Assembly: GCF_033558715.1 (NCBI RefSeq)
Contig: NZ_CP114606.1
Span: 372,001-436,000 of the forward strand
Reading direction: 5' to 3'
DNA: 64,000 nt
Source: Acinetobacter sp. YWS30-1
GTDB taxonomy: Bacteria > Pseudomonadota > Gammaproteobacteria > Pseudomonadales > Moraxellaceae
Positions 35,317 through 44,282 of this stretch are shown piece after piece. A program made the position numbers and the translations under genes. The notes below the pieces were generated by a model that made no database searches, had not been told where the DNA came from, and saw nothing but the letters and a program-made list of their open reading frames with translations. Within the stretch, counting starts at the first letter, position 1. Each line of letters opens with the position of its first letter.

Positions 35317-37044
35317 TCAGCCTGAATAATGCGTAGGTGGATGGTTATGCGCAATCTCGATCTGGTTCAAAATATGATTGCTCATATTTCTCGCCATTTC
35401 CTCTTTGGCATAGTACACCTCGCCAATATTGTCACGGCGAATCACTTCGGCTTCTTCCTTGCTTTCCGCACATAGCAGAATCTGAATAGCAGGGTTTAGG
35501 GTCTTGGCAATATCCACGATTTTATGGATATCAATAATATCCATCGGTGAGATCACCAATAGACGTGCATGCTGAATGTGAGCCTGAATCAACACACCGG
35601 GTTCAGTTGCGACACCAGAAACTGCCGCAATGCCTTTTTTACGCAAGTTCTCTACGATCTCACGGTTTTCTTCGGCAATGACTACCTTAATATCTTGCTC
35701 CATTAGAGATAAGGTAATTCGACGACCGACTTCACCATGACCCACAATCACCACCTGATCACGCAGATAGTCCTGCGAGACCTCATCCGGTAGCATGGCA
35801 AGCGGATCACCACTACGCTCCAATAAGCGCGCCAGAGACGAACGTTCGCGGATCCATTTTTGTACCGGTTCTACTGCTGAGAAAATAAACGAGTTCAGGG
35901 TAATCGAAATCAGGGCACCCGCCAGAATCAGGTTTTGTCCATCGAGTGACAATAGATTTAGCGATACACCAAGTGCGGCCAGAATAAAAGAGAATTCACC
36001 GATTTGTGCCAGAGATGCACCGACGGTGAGTGCCGTATTGATTGGGTAGCGGAAGAACAGCACCAGTGCCATCGCTGCGATGGTTTTACCAATCATGATA
36101 ATACCGAGCACCGCCAACACATGAAGTGGCTGATCCATCAGGATACGCGGATCAAACAGCATACCGACGGACACAAAGAACAGAATCGAGAAGATTTCAC
36201 GCAGCGGTAAGGTTTCTTCTTCGGCACGGTGGCTGAAGTCAGACTCTTTCACTACCATCCCGGCAAAGAACGCACCGAGTGCCATGGATACGCCAAAGAC
36301 CTTATAAGCCCCAAAGGCAATCGATACGGCTGCAGCTACGACGGTTAAGGTAAATAGCTCACGTGAGCCTAAACGTGCCACCACCTGCATGATCATTGGC
36401 ACTAAACGTTTACCAATAATCAGCATGAAAGCAATAAAGCCGGCTACTTTGAGCAAGGTAATGCCTAAGGTGATCCAGACATTCTGATCGCTACTACTGC
36501 CTTCCAGAGCCTGACCACCGAGCAGTACTACAGTTGCGGGTAATAATACCAGTGCCAGCACCATAACCAGATCTTCAACTAGAAGCCAGCCGACTGCAAT
36601 TTTCCCGTTAATGGATTCGAGCAGCCCACGATCTCCTAGGGCTTTGAGAAGCACGACGGTACTGGCACAAGACAGGCTTAAACCAAAGATCAGGGCAGAG
36701 CCAAAATTCCAGCCCCAGAGCATGGAGACCCCGACTCCGAGGAGTGTTGCGACTGCAATCTGCAATACCGCACCCGGCAAGGCAATACGCCTGACCTGCA
36801 TCAGGTCATTCAGAGAAAAGTGCATCCCGACACCAAACATCAGGAACATGACGCCAAGTTCGGCCAGCTGGTTCGCCAGATGCACATCTCCGACCACGCC
36901 TGGGGTGTTCGGGCTAATCAGAATCCCGGCAACCAGATAACCAATCAGTGGGGGAAGGCGTAGACGTGCAGCGATATAGCCAAAAACCAGGGCCAAGCCA
37001 AAACCGACAGCTAACAGGATAATGAGCTCTACGTCATGTGGCAC
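35317..37044 (-). CDS. ybaL: KefB/YbaL-type cation:proton antiporter
   Basis: This 575-residue CPA2-family antiporter has a membrane domain of about 12 helices (residues 5-385) with the family sequence GYLVAGILISPNTPG and the functional aspartate region LLVEDLVMVLAL. A cytoplasmic TrkA-N/RCK-type domain follows at about 415-540 (QVVIVGHGEVGRRITLSLMEQDIKVVIAE), a Rossmann nucleotide-binding fold. YbaL is the best match by length and order; KefB/KefC are close relatives. The GTG start at 37044 is supported by AAAGGAG 6 bases upstream. It probably exports K+ or Na+ for H+. Confidence 0.88.
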   Translation of the reverse strand: MPHDVELIILLAVGFGLALVFGYIAARLRLPPLIGYLVAGILISPNTPGVVGDVHLANQLAELGVMFLMFGVGMHFSLNDLMQVRRIALPGAVLQIAVATLLGVGVSMLWGWNFGSALIFGLSLSCASTVVLLKALGDRGLLESINGKIAVGWLLVEDLVMVLALVLLPATVVLLGGQALEGSSSDQNVWITLGITLLKVAGFIAFMLIIGKRLVPMIMQVVARLGSRELFTLTVVAAAVSIAFGAYKVFGVSMALGAFFAGMVVKESDFSHRAEEETLPLREIFSILFFVSVGMLFDPRILMDQPLHVLAVLGIIMIGKTIAAMALVLFFRYPINTALTVGASLAQIGEFSFILAALGVSLNLLSLDGQNLILAGALISITLNSFIFSAVEPVQKWIRERSSLARLLERSGDPLAMLPDEVSQDYLRDQVVIVGHGEVGRRITLSLMEQDIKVVIAEENREIVENLRKKGIAAVSGVATEPGVLIQAHIQHARLLVISPMDIIDIHKIVDIAKTLNPAIQILLCAESKEEAEVIRRDNIGEVYYAKEEMARNMSNHILNQIEIAHNHPPTHYSG

Positions 37045-37162
37045 TAAACACTCCTTTAAAATAAATTTTATGAAATTTCAGTTTTTTATGGGAAATAAGC
37101 ACAGAAAATGCCAGAAGAAACAGAAAGTTTATCAAGCCGCATAAAAAAAATGCAAAAAAAAA

Positions 37163-37184
37163 CGACCGGGAAGGTCGCTTTTTT
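37163..37184 (-). terminator. Terminator of rpmB-rpmG
   Basis: CGACC/GGTCG stem with a 5-base loop; long A-runs on the left give the T-run on the minus strand. Confidence 0.85.
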
Positions 37185-37197
37185 CAAAAAACTAAAA

Positions 37198-37353
37198 TTA
37201 TTTGATTTTAGCTTCTTTGAAGATTACGTGTTGACGGATTTTTGGATCAAATTTTTTGATTTCCATTTTTTCCGGCATAGTACGTTTGTTCTTAGTAGTG
37301 GTATAGAAATAACCTGTACCAGCTGAAGAAACTAAGCGAATCTTATCACGCAT
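37198..37353 (-). CDS. rpmG: 50S ribosomal protein L33
   Basis: This 51-residue protein reads [20 protein letters not shown] at its start and ends [17 protein letters not shown], a full-length bacterial L33. It lacks the zinc-binding CxxC pairs, so it is the C-minus type typical of Gram-negative bacteria. It belongs to the large subunit. It follows rpmB by 16 bases and shares its transcript. Confidence 0.97.
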
Positions 37354-37369
37354 TGTCCTGACTCCTTAC

Positions 37370-37606
37370 TTAGATCTTTTGACCTTGAGCACGAAGGTCA
37401 GCAACAACCTTTTCAATGCCCAATTTGTCGATAATACGCATACCTTTAGTGGTTAAACGAAGACGTACAAAACGTTTTTCGCTTTCTAACCAGAAACGGT
37501 GGTGGTGCAGGTTCGGCTCGAACCGGCGCTTAGTTTTGTTGTTGGCGTGTGAGACGTTGTTACCAACGACTGGACGCTTGCCGGTAACTTGGCAAACCTT
37601 AGACAT
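37370..37606 (-). CDS. rpmB: 50S ribosomal protein L28
   Basis: This 78-residue protein starts [20 protein letters not shown] and has [20 protein letters not shown]; these are L28 signatures. rpmB-rpmG is the standard gene order. The 165 bases upstream, up to the aldehyde dehydrogenase gene, should hold the promoter; no clear box is picked out. Confidence 0.97.
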
Positions 37607-37771
37607 GGTGTAACTCCATTGATTTAGCCAACAGCAAATCTGTATGGCCAGTCAAAAATAAACGGATTGAATTCATTCAAGGGGCGTTTTATATCAAAAA
37701 TGCGCTTAAAAGACAAGCGATTTTGTCTAAAACGAAGCATGAGCCCGTGTGATAGCTCATGCCTTGATCAT

Positions 37772-39220
37772 TTATCGAAGAAGTGTCTTCGAAATCAGCT
37801 TATGGATCGGCTTATTAAACGGAGGCAGAATGTATTTCAAGCTATACAGCTTAGGATTCGACATTACAGACCGTTCATGCGACAAACTGAAGAAGCCTTC
37901 TGGCCCATGATATTTACCCATACCGGAAGCACCGACACCACCAAATGGCAGGTCATCCTGTGCGACATGGGTTAATACAGTGTTTTGCCCGAAATGCCCT
38001 GAATGGGTACGCTGTGCGACATAATCAGCACGCGCCTGATCAAAGTCGAAATAGTATAATGCAAGTGGACGCGGACGGCTATTAATAAAGTCGATAACGT
38101 CGTCAATTTGATCATATTCCATGATCGGCAGGAGCGGCCCAAAGATTTCATGCTGCATGATCTGCATGCTTGGCATAACATTGGTCACGATGGTCGGTGC
38201 AATTTTACGCAGGTCTGCTGGCGATTCATTACGTGGATTGATTTCAATAATCTGCGCGCCTTGCTCACGGGCATCATCCAGATAACCTTGCAAACGATTG
38301 TACTGCTTGTCATTGATAATCGAGGTGTAATCCTGATTATGGCTGATGTCCGGATACATGCTTTCGACACAGGCTTTAAAATGATCGATAAACTCGGCAG
38401 TTTTGCCACGCGGCAGGAACATATAATCCGGTGCCACGCAGGTTTGGCCCGCATTCCAGAGCTTGCCCACGGCAATACGCTGAGCTACATCACGCAGGTC
38501 AATGGATGGATGCACTAGTACAGGGGATTTGCCACCCAGTTCCAGAATCACAGGTACCAGATTTTCCGCAGCTGCTGCCATCACGGTTTTACCCACAGCC
38601 GTTGAGCCGGTAAAAATCATCTTGTCAAAAGCCAGTCGGCAGAAGGCATCAGATACCGTACCGCCACCATTCACCACGGCAACCAGTTCTTTAGGAAAGG
38701 CTTCAGCTAAGGCTTTTTCCAGTACCTTGCCAAAAGCAGCCGATGAACTGGAAATTTTGATCATGGCATGGTTGCCCGCAGCTAACGCACAGATCAGAGG
38801 ACCAATGGATAATAATAAAGGGTAGTTCCACGGTGCGATGATGCCGATCACGCCTAGAGGTTGATACTGTACCCAGGCTTTTGCCGGCTGGTGAATAATA
38901 CCGACATGACGCTTGGACGGTTTCATCCAGCCGGTCAGGTTTTTGCTGTAATATTTAATATGTTCAAGACAAGTCAGTAACTCGCCAATTTTGGTTTCCC
39001 CGATAGAGCGGTTACCATAGTCTTGATTAATTGCATCGGCAAATTGATCTTGATACTTAACTAAGATACGCTTAAGCCGAGCTAAACGATCGATACGTTC
39101 CTTTGCAGTCGGCAGTGGGTAGCGTAAGTAGGCGTGTTTTTGTTGAGCCAGAATTTCATTGAGGTGCTGGCTATCAAGAAAATGTGGTGTCATTGAAGTT
39201 GTTTTTGTGTGACTGTTCAT
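37772..39220 (-). CDS. Coniferyl-aldehyde-type dehydrogenase
   Basis: This 482-residue NAD(P)-dependent aldehyde dehydrogenase has the catalytic Cys in NAGQTCVAPDY and the general base Glu in LELGGKSPVLVHP. The GSTAVGK motif binds the cofactor. The cofactor-binding Lys is in MIKISSSSAAFG; more usual enzymes have KPSE here. The C-terminus (PPFNKPIHKLISKTLLR) and overall length fit the coniferyl aldehyde dehydrogenase group, which oxidises aromatic and medium-chain aldehydes to acids. The divergent TetR gene, with a palindrome between them, is the probable regulator. Confidence 0.85.
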   Translation of the reverse strand: MNSHTKTTSMTPHFLDSQHLNEILAQQKHAYLRYPLPTAKERIDRLARLKRILVKYQDQFADAINQDYGNRSIGETKIGELLTCLEHIKYYSKNLTGWMKPSKRHVGIIHQPAKAWVQYQPLGVIGIIAPWNYPLLLSIGPLICALAAGNHAMIKISSSSAAFGKVLEKALAEAFPKELVAVVNGGGTVSDAFCRLAFDKMIFTGSTAVGKTVMAAAAENLVPVILELGGKSPVLVHPSIDLRDVAQRIAVGKLWNAGQTCVAPDYMFLPRGKTAEFIDHFKACVESMYPDISHNQDYTSIINDKQYNRLQGYLDDAREQGAQIIEINPRNESPADLRKIAPTIVTNVMPSMQIMQHEIFGPLLPIMEYDQIDDVIDFINSRPRPLALYYFDFDQARADYVAQRTHSGHFGQNTVLTHVAQDDLPFGGVGASGMGKYHGPEGFFSLSHERSVMSNPKLYSLKYILPPFNKPIHKLISKTLLR

Positions 39221-39257
39221 GCCGCACTACCATTATTCAAAATCGATTAATTAATTT

Positions 39258-39275
39258 TTAGAGCAAATACTCTAA
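39258..39275. promoter_or_regulatory. Probable TetR operator
   Basis: TTAGAG and CTCTAA form a perfect inverted repeat with a 6-base spacer in the divergent region between the aldehyde dehydrogenase and TetR genes. The size and position suit a TetR dimer. Confidence 0.5.
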
Positions 39276-39334
39276 TTAGTCAAGTTACTTTGTGTGTTAG
39301 TCTACTAATGCATGAACTGAATGGTTATTTTAGG

Positions 39335-40054
39335 ATGTCCCAAACCAAAACGTTAAAAACCAAAGAGCGTATCTTACAGCTCAGCTTGCAGTTGTTTAAT
39401 GAACGTGGCGAACGATCTGTAACCACCAACCATATTGCTGCTGAACTCGGCATGAGTCCGGGTAATCTGTATTACCATTTCCGTAATAAAAATGAAATTA
39501 TCAAGGAACTGATGGAGCAGTATCAGCATCAGACGCTGGAAATGCTGGCACTTCCGGAAGACCGTGCTCTGGATGCCAATGACAAGATTCATTATTTTCA
39601 GGTACTGAGCAGTCAGCTTTGGGCTTATCGTTTTCTGCACCGTGATGTATACCATCTGGTCGAAAATAACGAAGATTTCCGCAAGCTTTATCCGCGTTTT
39701 GCCGGACAGGTGATGCAGCAGGGACAAAAAATTTATAAAGCCTTCGTAAATGCCGGCCTGATGGAAATGACCGATTCAGAAATTGAAGCGCTGATCATTA
39801 ACCTCTGGATCGTGCTGACCAACTGGACCAACTTCCTGTATATGTCGGGTCATATTACCGATTCCAACACTCTGGAAGAAAAATGGGTCTGGCAGGCACT
39901 GCGTCAGATGGTGTTCCTGGAAGGTGCTTATCTGCGTGGTGAAAGCCGTCAGACGTATGAAAGCTTACTTAACTCGTTCGGTTCTTCAGAGCTGTTTGCC
40001 AGTCTGTCGTCGCCTAAACCGCCTGAATCTGAACAAACTATTCAGAATATCTAA
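39335..40054 (+). CDS. TetR-family transcriptional regulator
   Basis: This 239-residue protein has a TetR helix-turn-helix at about residues 10-60 (KERILQLSLQLFNERGERSV, then LGMSPGNLYYHFRNKNEIIK). A helical ligand-binding domain with a long C-terminal tail follows. It faces the aldehyde dehydrogenase gene across about 114 bases that contain a palindrome. I infer that it represses that gene and itself. The start is uncertain: ATG 39335 gives a normal TetR N-terminus, while ATG 39308 adds nine residues; neither has a good ribosome site. Confidence 0.85.
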   Translation: MSQTKTLKTKERILQLSLQLFNERGERSVTTNHIAAELGMSPGNLYYHFRNKNEIIKELMEQYQHQTLEMLALPEDRALDANDKIHYFQVLSSQLWAYRFLHRDVYHLVENNEDFRKLYPRFAGQVMQQGQKIYKAFVNAGLMEMTDSEIEALIINLWIVLTNWTNFLYMSGHITDSNTLEEKWVWQALRQMVFLEGAYLRGESRQTYESLLNSFGSSELFASLSSPKPPESEQTIQNI

Positions 40055-40115
40055 GAAACGCGTTAGAATACTCGGCTTATTTTTTTAATTTAACTAATTA
40101 GTGACCTTAACCAAC

Positions 40116-40982
40116 ATGAATATGACGACTGCTAATACCGCACGTTTATTGATTACTTGTGAAGACAAGCCAGGCATCGTGCAGGCTGTTTCAAGCTTCT
40201 TGTATCATCAGGGTGCCAACATTACGGCGCTTGATCAATACGCGACAGCAGCGCAGGGCGGACGTTACTTCATGCGTGTTGAGTTTGAACTGGACAATCT
40301 GCAAAGCCGTAAAGAAAGCCTGTTGCAGACTTTTGCTGGCAATGTTGCAGAGCGCTATGGCATGCACTGGCGTCTGGCACTGGTCAGTGATGTGAAGAAG
40401 GTCGGTATTCTGGTTTCTAAAGTCGACCATGCATTGCTTGAACTGCTATGGCGTCATGCACGCGGCGGTCTGCCATGTGAAATCACTAAAGTGGTATCTA
40501 ACCACGAAACTCTACGTGAATCAGTAGAAAACTTTGGTATTCCGTTTGAAGTGGTTCCTGTGACCAAAGAGAACAAACGTGAAGCCTATGCACAGATTGA
40601 TGAACTGATGCAGGGCAACGATCTGCTGGTATTAGCCCGTTATATGCAGATTCTCGATGAAGAGTTCGTAAGTAAATGGGAAATGAAAGTGATCAATATT
40701 CACCATTCATTCCTGCCAGCGTTTGTGGGTGCTAATCCTTACAAACAGGCTTATGACAAAGGTGTAAAACTGATCGGTGCAACTGCACACTATGTGACAG
40801 CTGATCTGGATCAGGGTCCAATCATCGAGCAGGATGTAGAGCGTGTGAACCATGACTTTACTGTTGAACAGCTGCGTGAATTGGGTCAGGATGTTGAACG
40901 TAATGTGCTGGCACGTGCAGTGAGATGGCATCTGGAAGACCGTGTGATTGTCGACGGCAATAAAACTGTCGTGTTCCAATAA
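40116..40982 (+). CDS. purU: Formyltetrahydrofolate deformylase PurU
   Basis: This 288-residue protein has an N-terminal ACT domain (ARLLITCEDKPGIVQAVSSFL) and a C-terminal formyl-transfer-type hydrolase domain. Its catalytic signature is NIHHSFLPAFVGANPYKQA, with the later GATAHYVTADLDQGPIIEQ holding the conserved aspartate. It releases formate from 10-formyl-THF, feeding PurT and balancing one-carbon units. I start at ATG 40116; GTG 40101 and ATG 40122 are alternatives. A strong terminator follows. Confidence 0.95.
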   Translation: MNMTTANTARLLITCEDKPGIVQAVSSFLYHQGANITALDQYATAAQGGRYFMRVEFELDNLQSRKESLLQTFAGNVAERYGMHWRLALVSDVKKVGILVSKVDHALLELLWRHARGGLPCEITKVVSNHETLRESVENFGIPFEVVPVTKENKREAYAQIDELMQGNDLLVLARYMQILDEEFVSKWEMKVINIHHSFLPAFVGANPYKQAYDKGVKLIGATAHYVTADLDQGPIIEQDVERVNHDFTVEQLRELGQDVERNVLARAVRWHLEDRVIVDGNKTVVFQ

Positions 40983-41000
40983 GCGCTTGCATCTCGGTTT

Positions 41001-41031
41001 AAAAAAGGCATACTTTAAGTATGCCTTTTTT
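41001..41031. terminator. Terminator of purU
   Basis: AGGCATACT/AGTATGCCT stem, very short loop, between six A and six T residues. Confidence 0.92.
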
Positions 41032-41075
41032 GTTTGAAACAAAAATAATGGAGAAAAGTGGGATTAGTAGTTGCA

Positions 41076-41094
41076 AATGAAAACACTTCTCATT
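41076..41094. promoter_or_regulatory. Candidate operator upstream of tonB
   Basis: AATGAAAACACTTCTCATT is an imperfect palindrome (arms AATGAAAA and TTCTCATT, 7 of 8 paired) about 80 bases before the tonB ATG. Fur control would fit the function, but the sequence only partly resembles the Fur consensus. Confidence 0.4.
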
Positions 41095-41175
41095 TATTAT
41101 TGGCGTACTTTAATTGTGCTAACCGATGAGCTTGATAGTTTGTTTCGCATCATCTCTTCGAGGTAAATAGATTTA

Positions 41176-41952
41176 ATGAGTCAAGTTGCTGCTCCCATGA
41201 CACCACCACCGTCAAATCAGATGAAAAAGAAAGTCGTTTCTATTCTGGCGGCGGTTCTGGTTGGACACGTGGGTCTCTTATGGGCAGTCAGCCAGATGGA
41301 AGCACCTGAACTGAAACAGGTCGATAAAGAACCTTTAAAGGTTCGTTTCGTCAAACTTCAGGAAGCCCCAAAACCTTTACCACCGAAGCCAAAGCCGCCA
41401 GAGCCTAAACAAGAGCCACCAAAGCCGAAAGAAGTTAAAATTGTAGAAAAACCGCTGCCACCGCCACCCAAAAAAGTAGAAAAAATTGAGCAGGTGAAAA
41501 AAGCAGAAACGCCTAAACCTGTTACTGCACCGCCAGTTGAAGCCAAACCGGCACCAAGTCCAGTGGTTCCTGCGGTCGTGACTGAAACTAAAAAAATGGC
41601 ACCTGCACCTGTGCCGGTTGCGCCACCCGCACCTGTCGCACCGCCGACTCCACCTGCACCGCCAGCACCGAAAAGTGTTGCAATTGGCGGCGGCGTATCT
41701 TGGCAGCGTGCACCAAAAGTGTCGCTCTCGGCAGGAGAGTTAAAATCAGCCTGTTCGCTAGTGGTGGATGTATCTGCAAATGAGCAGGGGAAAGTGGTCT
41801 CTGCGACCGCACGAAATTCGAGTTGTAGCCCGGCCGTTACGCGCAAAGTTGAATCAGCGGTACGTCGTGCACAACTGACCAAATATGTTGAAAATGGTGT
41901 GGCTTATCCAACCCGTGTGGAACAGCCTTTCGATTTTCAGATTACCAAATAA
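41176..41952 (+). CDS. tonB: Energy transducer TonB
   Basis: This 258-residue protein has a cytoplasmic start, one membrane helix (about residues 20-38) and a long Pro/Lys/Ala-rich periplasmic spacer (about 55-168). A short C-terminal domain follows (ELKSACSLVVDVSANEQGKV, then VESAVRRAQLTKYVENGVAY). TonB passes the proton-motive energy harvested by ExbB-ExbD to outer-membrane receptors. The C-terminal domain has two cysteines that could form a disulfide, and it resembles TonB/TolA-type tails only loosely. exbB follows after 25 bases. Confidence 0.9.
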   Translation: MSQVAAPMTPPPSNQMKKKVVSILAAVLVGHVGLLWAVSQMEAPELKQVDKEPLKVRFVKLQEAPKPLPPKPKPPEPKQEPPKPKEVKIVEKPLPPPPKKVEKIEQVKKAETPKPVTAPPVEAKPAPSPVVPAVVTETKKMAPAPVPVAPPAPVAPPTPPAPPAPKSVAIGGGVSWQRAPKVSLSAGELKSACSLVVDVSANEQGKVVSATARNSSCSPAVTRKVESAVRRAQLTKYVENGVAYPTRVEQPFDFQITK

Positions 41953-41977
41953 CGGCTAACCCATTAGGAGTTCGAAT

Positions 41978-42601
41978 ATGAACTTTTCAGTTTATTGGCA
42001 ACACGCTGATGCAGTCAGTAAAACACTGTATTTCGTGTTATTGGCAATGTCGATTGCGACATGGACCATTTTTGTGCTGCGTTTGATGGGCACTCGCCAA
42101 CTTAAACAGATTGCCTATGCTCAATTATCTAAAGCATTAGGACAATTGAAAAATAAAATGACTCCTTTGGCATTTGAACAACGTAAAGCTGTAGCTGAGC
42201 AGGCTTTATTGCGTCAGATCGCATTAGAAAAAGGTAATGCGGAAAAAGGTGTATCTGTCTTGGGTACCATCGCTTCAATTTCACCCTTTGTCGGTCTGTT
42301 CGGTACAGTATGGGGGATCTTCCACGCACTGGTTGCCGTGGGTAAGAGCGGTCAGGCAGGTCTGGCACAAGTAGCCACTCCCGTGGGTGAAGCGCTGATC
42401 ATGACCGGTCTGGGTCTGGCTGTGGCGATTCCTGCAGTACTTGCATATAACATCTGTGTACGTGTCAACCGTACTTTAAGCAATGAACTGCAAGACCATG
42501 CGCATAGCTTATTGATTGATACCATGTTGCAGCAGGACTCTTCTGCAAAGAAGGCTGATGCGAAAGTAACACAAGACAGTTTAGTTGGAGGTCAAGCTTA
42601 A
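41978..42601 (+). CDS. exbB: ExbB proton channel subunit
   Basis: This 207-residue protein has three membrane helices, as expected of ExbB/TolQ/MotA (about residues 18-36, 108-130 and 145-168). The conserved block SISPFVGLFGTVWGIFHAL and GLAVAIPAVLAYN is present. It assembles with ExbD as the motor that drives TonB. AGGAG lies 7 bases before the ATG. Its stop overlaps the exbD start by one base (TAATG). Confidence 0.95.
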   Translation: MNFSVYWQHADAVSKTLYFVLLAMSIATWTIFVLRLMGTRQLKQIAYAQLSKALGQLKNKMTPLAFEQRKAVAEQALLRQIALEKGNAEKGVSVLGTIASISPFVGLFGTVWGIFHALVAVGKSGQAGLAQVATPVGEALIMTGLGLAVAIPAVLAYNICVRVNRTLSNELQDHAHSLLIDTMLQQDSSAKKADAKVTQDSLVGGQA

Positions 42602-43005
42602 TGGCTTTTCAATTGGGTGAAGACAACGATACAGGCATGAATGAGATGAATCTCATTCCCCTGATCGACATTATGTTGGTATTGATGATCATCTTTCTGG
42701 TGACAGCGACCGTTGCGAACCCATCAATTCCATTAACCTTGCCGCAAACCACTGCAGAAATTATTGACCTGCCACCTGAAAATGTCACCATCAGCATCAA
42801 TGCCAAAGGTGATGTAGCGTGGAATGGTGATGTACTGACCCTGGATCAACTTGAAACCCGTTTCAATGAGGCGAGCCAGGCACAGCGTCAACCGACCATC
42901 GTATTGAAAGCAGATAAAGAATCACGTTATGACACCGTTGCTCAAGTGATGTCACGCGCGAGTGGAGCCGGACTCAGCGATATTGCCTTTGCAACTGATA
43001 ACTAA
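42601..43005 (+). CDS. exbD: ExbD motor subunit
   Basis: This 134-residue protein has a short cytoplasmic start (EMNLIPLIDIMLVLMIIFLV) with the essential membrane aspartate of ExbD in LIDIMLVL. A periplasmic domain follows (VTISINAKGDVAWNGD ... SRYDTVAQVMSRASGAG). GGAGGT lies 8 bases before the ATG, and translation is coupled to exbB. A terminator closes the tonB-exbB-exbD operon. Confidence 0.95.
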   Translation: MAFQLGEDNDTGMNEMNLIPLIDIMLVLMIIFLVTATVANPSIPLTLPQTTAEIIDLPPENVTISINAKGDVAWNGDVLTLDQLETRFNEASQAQRQPTIVLKADKESRYDTVAQVMSRASGAGLSDIAFATDN

Positions 43006-43021
43006 TTTTTTACTCTCAATG

Positions 43022-43051
43022 AAAAAAGCGACTGATCTCAGTCGCTTTTTT
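43022..43051. terminator. Terminator of tonB-exbB-exbD
   Basis: GCGACTGA/TCAGTCGC stem between six A and six T residues; it can serve both converging genes. Confidence 0.92.
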
Positions 43052-43094
43052 ATTACCTTAATTTAAGAGGGCATTTGATCAAGCCGCATCCAGA

Positions 43095-43619
43095 TTAATG
43101 AGTTTTGAGCAGCGTCATAAACTTATGTTGTAATTTGTTCAGCTTGGGCGGAATCGCGAAATTACAGTAGCCCTGATTCGGATTCTTGGCAAAGAAATTC
43201 TGGTGATATTCTTCGGCAGGGTAGAAAGTCGGTGCAGGGCTAAGTTCAGTCACAATATTCAATCCTTCAGCTTTCAATGAGTCTATTGTGAGCTGTGCAG
43301 TTTCTTTCTGCTCATCATTAAAATAATAAATTACAGAACGATATTGCGTGCCGACATCATTGCCCTGACGGTTTAATGTCGTTGGATCATGGGTTGCGAA
43401 AAAGACTTCGAGCAACTGACTATACGTAATCTGATTTTCATCGAAATCGATCAGGATCACTTCGGCATGATTGGTATCACCGCCGCAGACTTGCTCATAG
43501 GTCGGATTAGGATTTTGTCCACCCGCATAGCCGCTGACGACCTTCTGTACGCCCTGAAGCTGTAAAAATACTGCTTCGGTACACCAAAAGCATCCACCAC
43601 CAAATAGTGCTTGTTGCAT
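43095..43619 (-). CDS. msrA: Peptide methionine sulfoxide reductase MsrA
   Basis: This 174-residue enzyme reduces methionine-S-sulfoxide in proteins. The catalytic Cys is C10 in the signature [34 protein letters not shown] and [11 protein letters not shown] complete the active site. GAGG lies 8 bases before the ATG. The gene is monocistronic and convergent with exbD. Confidence 0.96.
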   Translation of the reverse strand: MQQALFGGGCFWCTEAVFLQLQGVQKVVSGYAGGQNPNPTYEQVCGGDTNHAEVILIDFDENQITYSQLLEVFFATHDPTTLNRQGNDVGTQYRSVIYYFNDEQKETAQLTIDSLKAEGLNIVTELSPAPTFYPAEEYHQNFFAKNPNQGYCNFAIPPKLNKLQHKFMTLLKTH

Positions 43620-43717
43620 GGTTAAGTCCTCATCATTGTAGAGTGCTGATTATTGAATGTTCATATGAGTATGAAAGATATAAAGCCTGCACGACACAGG
43701 TTTTTTGTAGTCAAAAC

Positions 43718-44179
43718 TTAGCGAGGCTGTACTGCACTTTCTAACTGAATGAGTAAATTGCCATGACGGTCCATTAATTTCAGGGTTTTACCATAGACCT
43801 GATAATGAGTCACTTTGCTCAGTGTCTCCTTAAATTTCTGATCCAGACCTGCATTATCCAGACAAGCCATTTCGGTACTCGCCATCTGGCTTAAGTTAAG
43901 GGTGTCTTTGCCGGCAGTGTAGCTGCCCATGATACGGTTACAGCCATCTGCGCCAGACACGCGTTGAGTCGCTGCATCGAATTGCAGACTTGGAATATTG
44001 CGTGTTGTCGGTGTTGTAGTAATTTCGGTATTACCAATCTGGTTCACAATCCAGGTACGATTTTGCAGGAGCTGTAAATTATTTTCAGTTTTGACTGATG
44101 AGGTACTAGGTACGGTTTCACAACCTGATATAGCAAAGACTGAACCTAAAATCATGATTGCTGTTAATTTTTTTAGCAT
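43718..44179 (-). CDS. META-domain (HslJ-like) lipoprotein
   Basis: This 153-residue protein has a lipoprotein signal (FAISGC, Cys20). A META/HslJ domain follows (QLLQNRTWIVNQIG, then SGADGCNRIMGSYTA and TEMACLDNAGLDQKFKE). The two cysteines in GCNR and MACL are typical of the family and may form a disulfide. E. coli HslJ is heat-inducible and linked to novobiocin resistance; the role here is unknown. It should be in the outer or inner membrane, facing the periplasm. Confidence 0.85.
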   Translation of the reverse strand: MLKKLTAIMILGSVFAISGCETVPSTSSVKTENNLQLLQNRTWIVNQIGNTEITTTPTTRNIPSLQFDAATQRVSGADGCNRIMGSYTAGKDTLNLSQMASTEMACLDNAGLDQKFKETLSKVTHYQVYGKTLKLMDRHGNLLIQLESAVQPR

Positions 44180-44282
44180 GAGAGAGACTCTAATTCTGAG
44201 TTAGCTATTTGTATATAAACAAAAAAATGCAATATATGCCAGTTGATTTTGTATCTTTCTTTAAGTTGGATAGCTTAGAAAA

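Noticed and set aside
41358..41882. Minus-strand open frame (174 codons) inside tonB
   Set aside because: Its Gly/Thr/Ala-rich translation is a shadow of the proline-rich TonB spacer.
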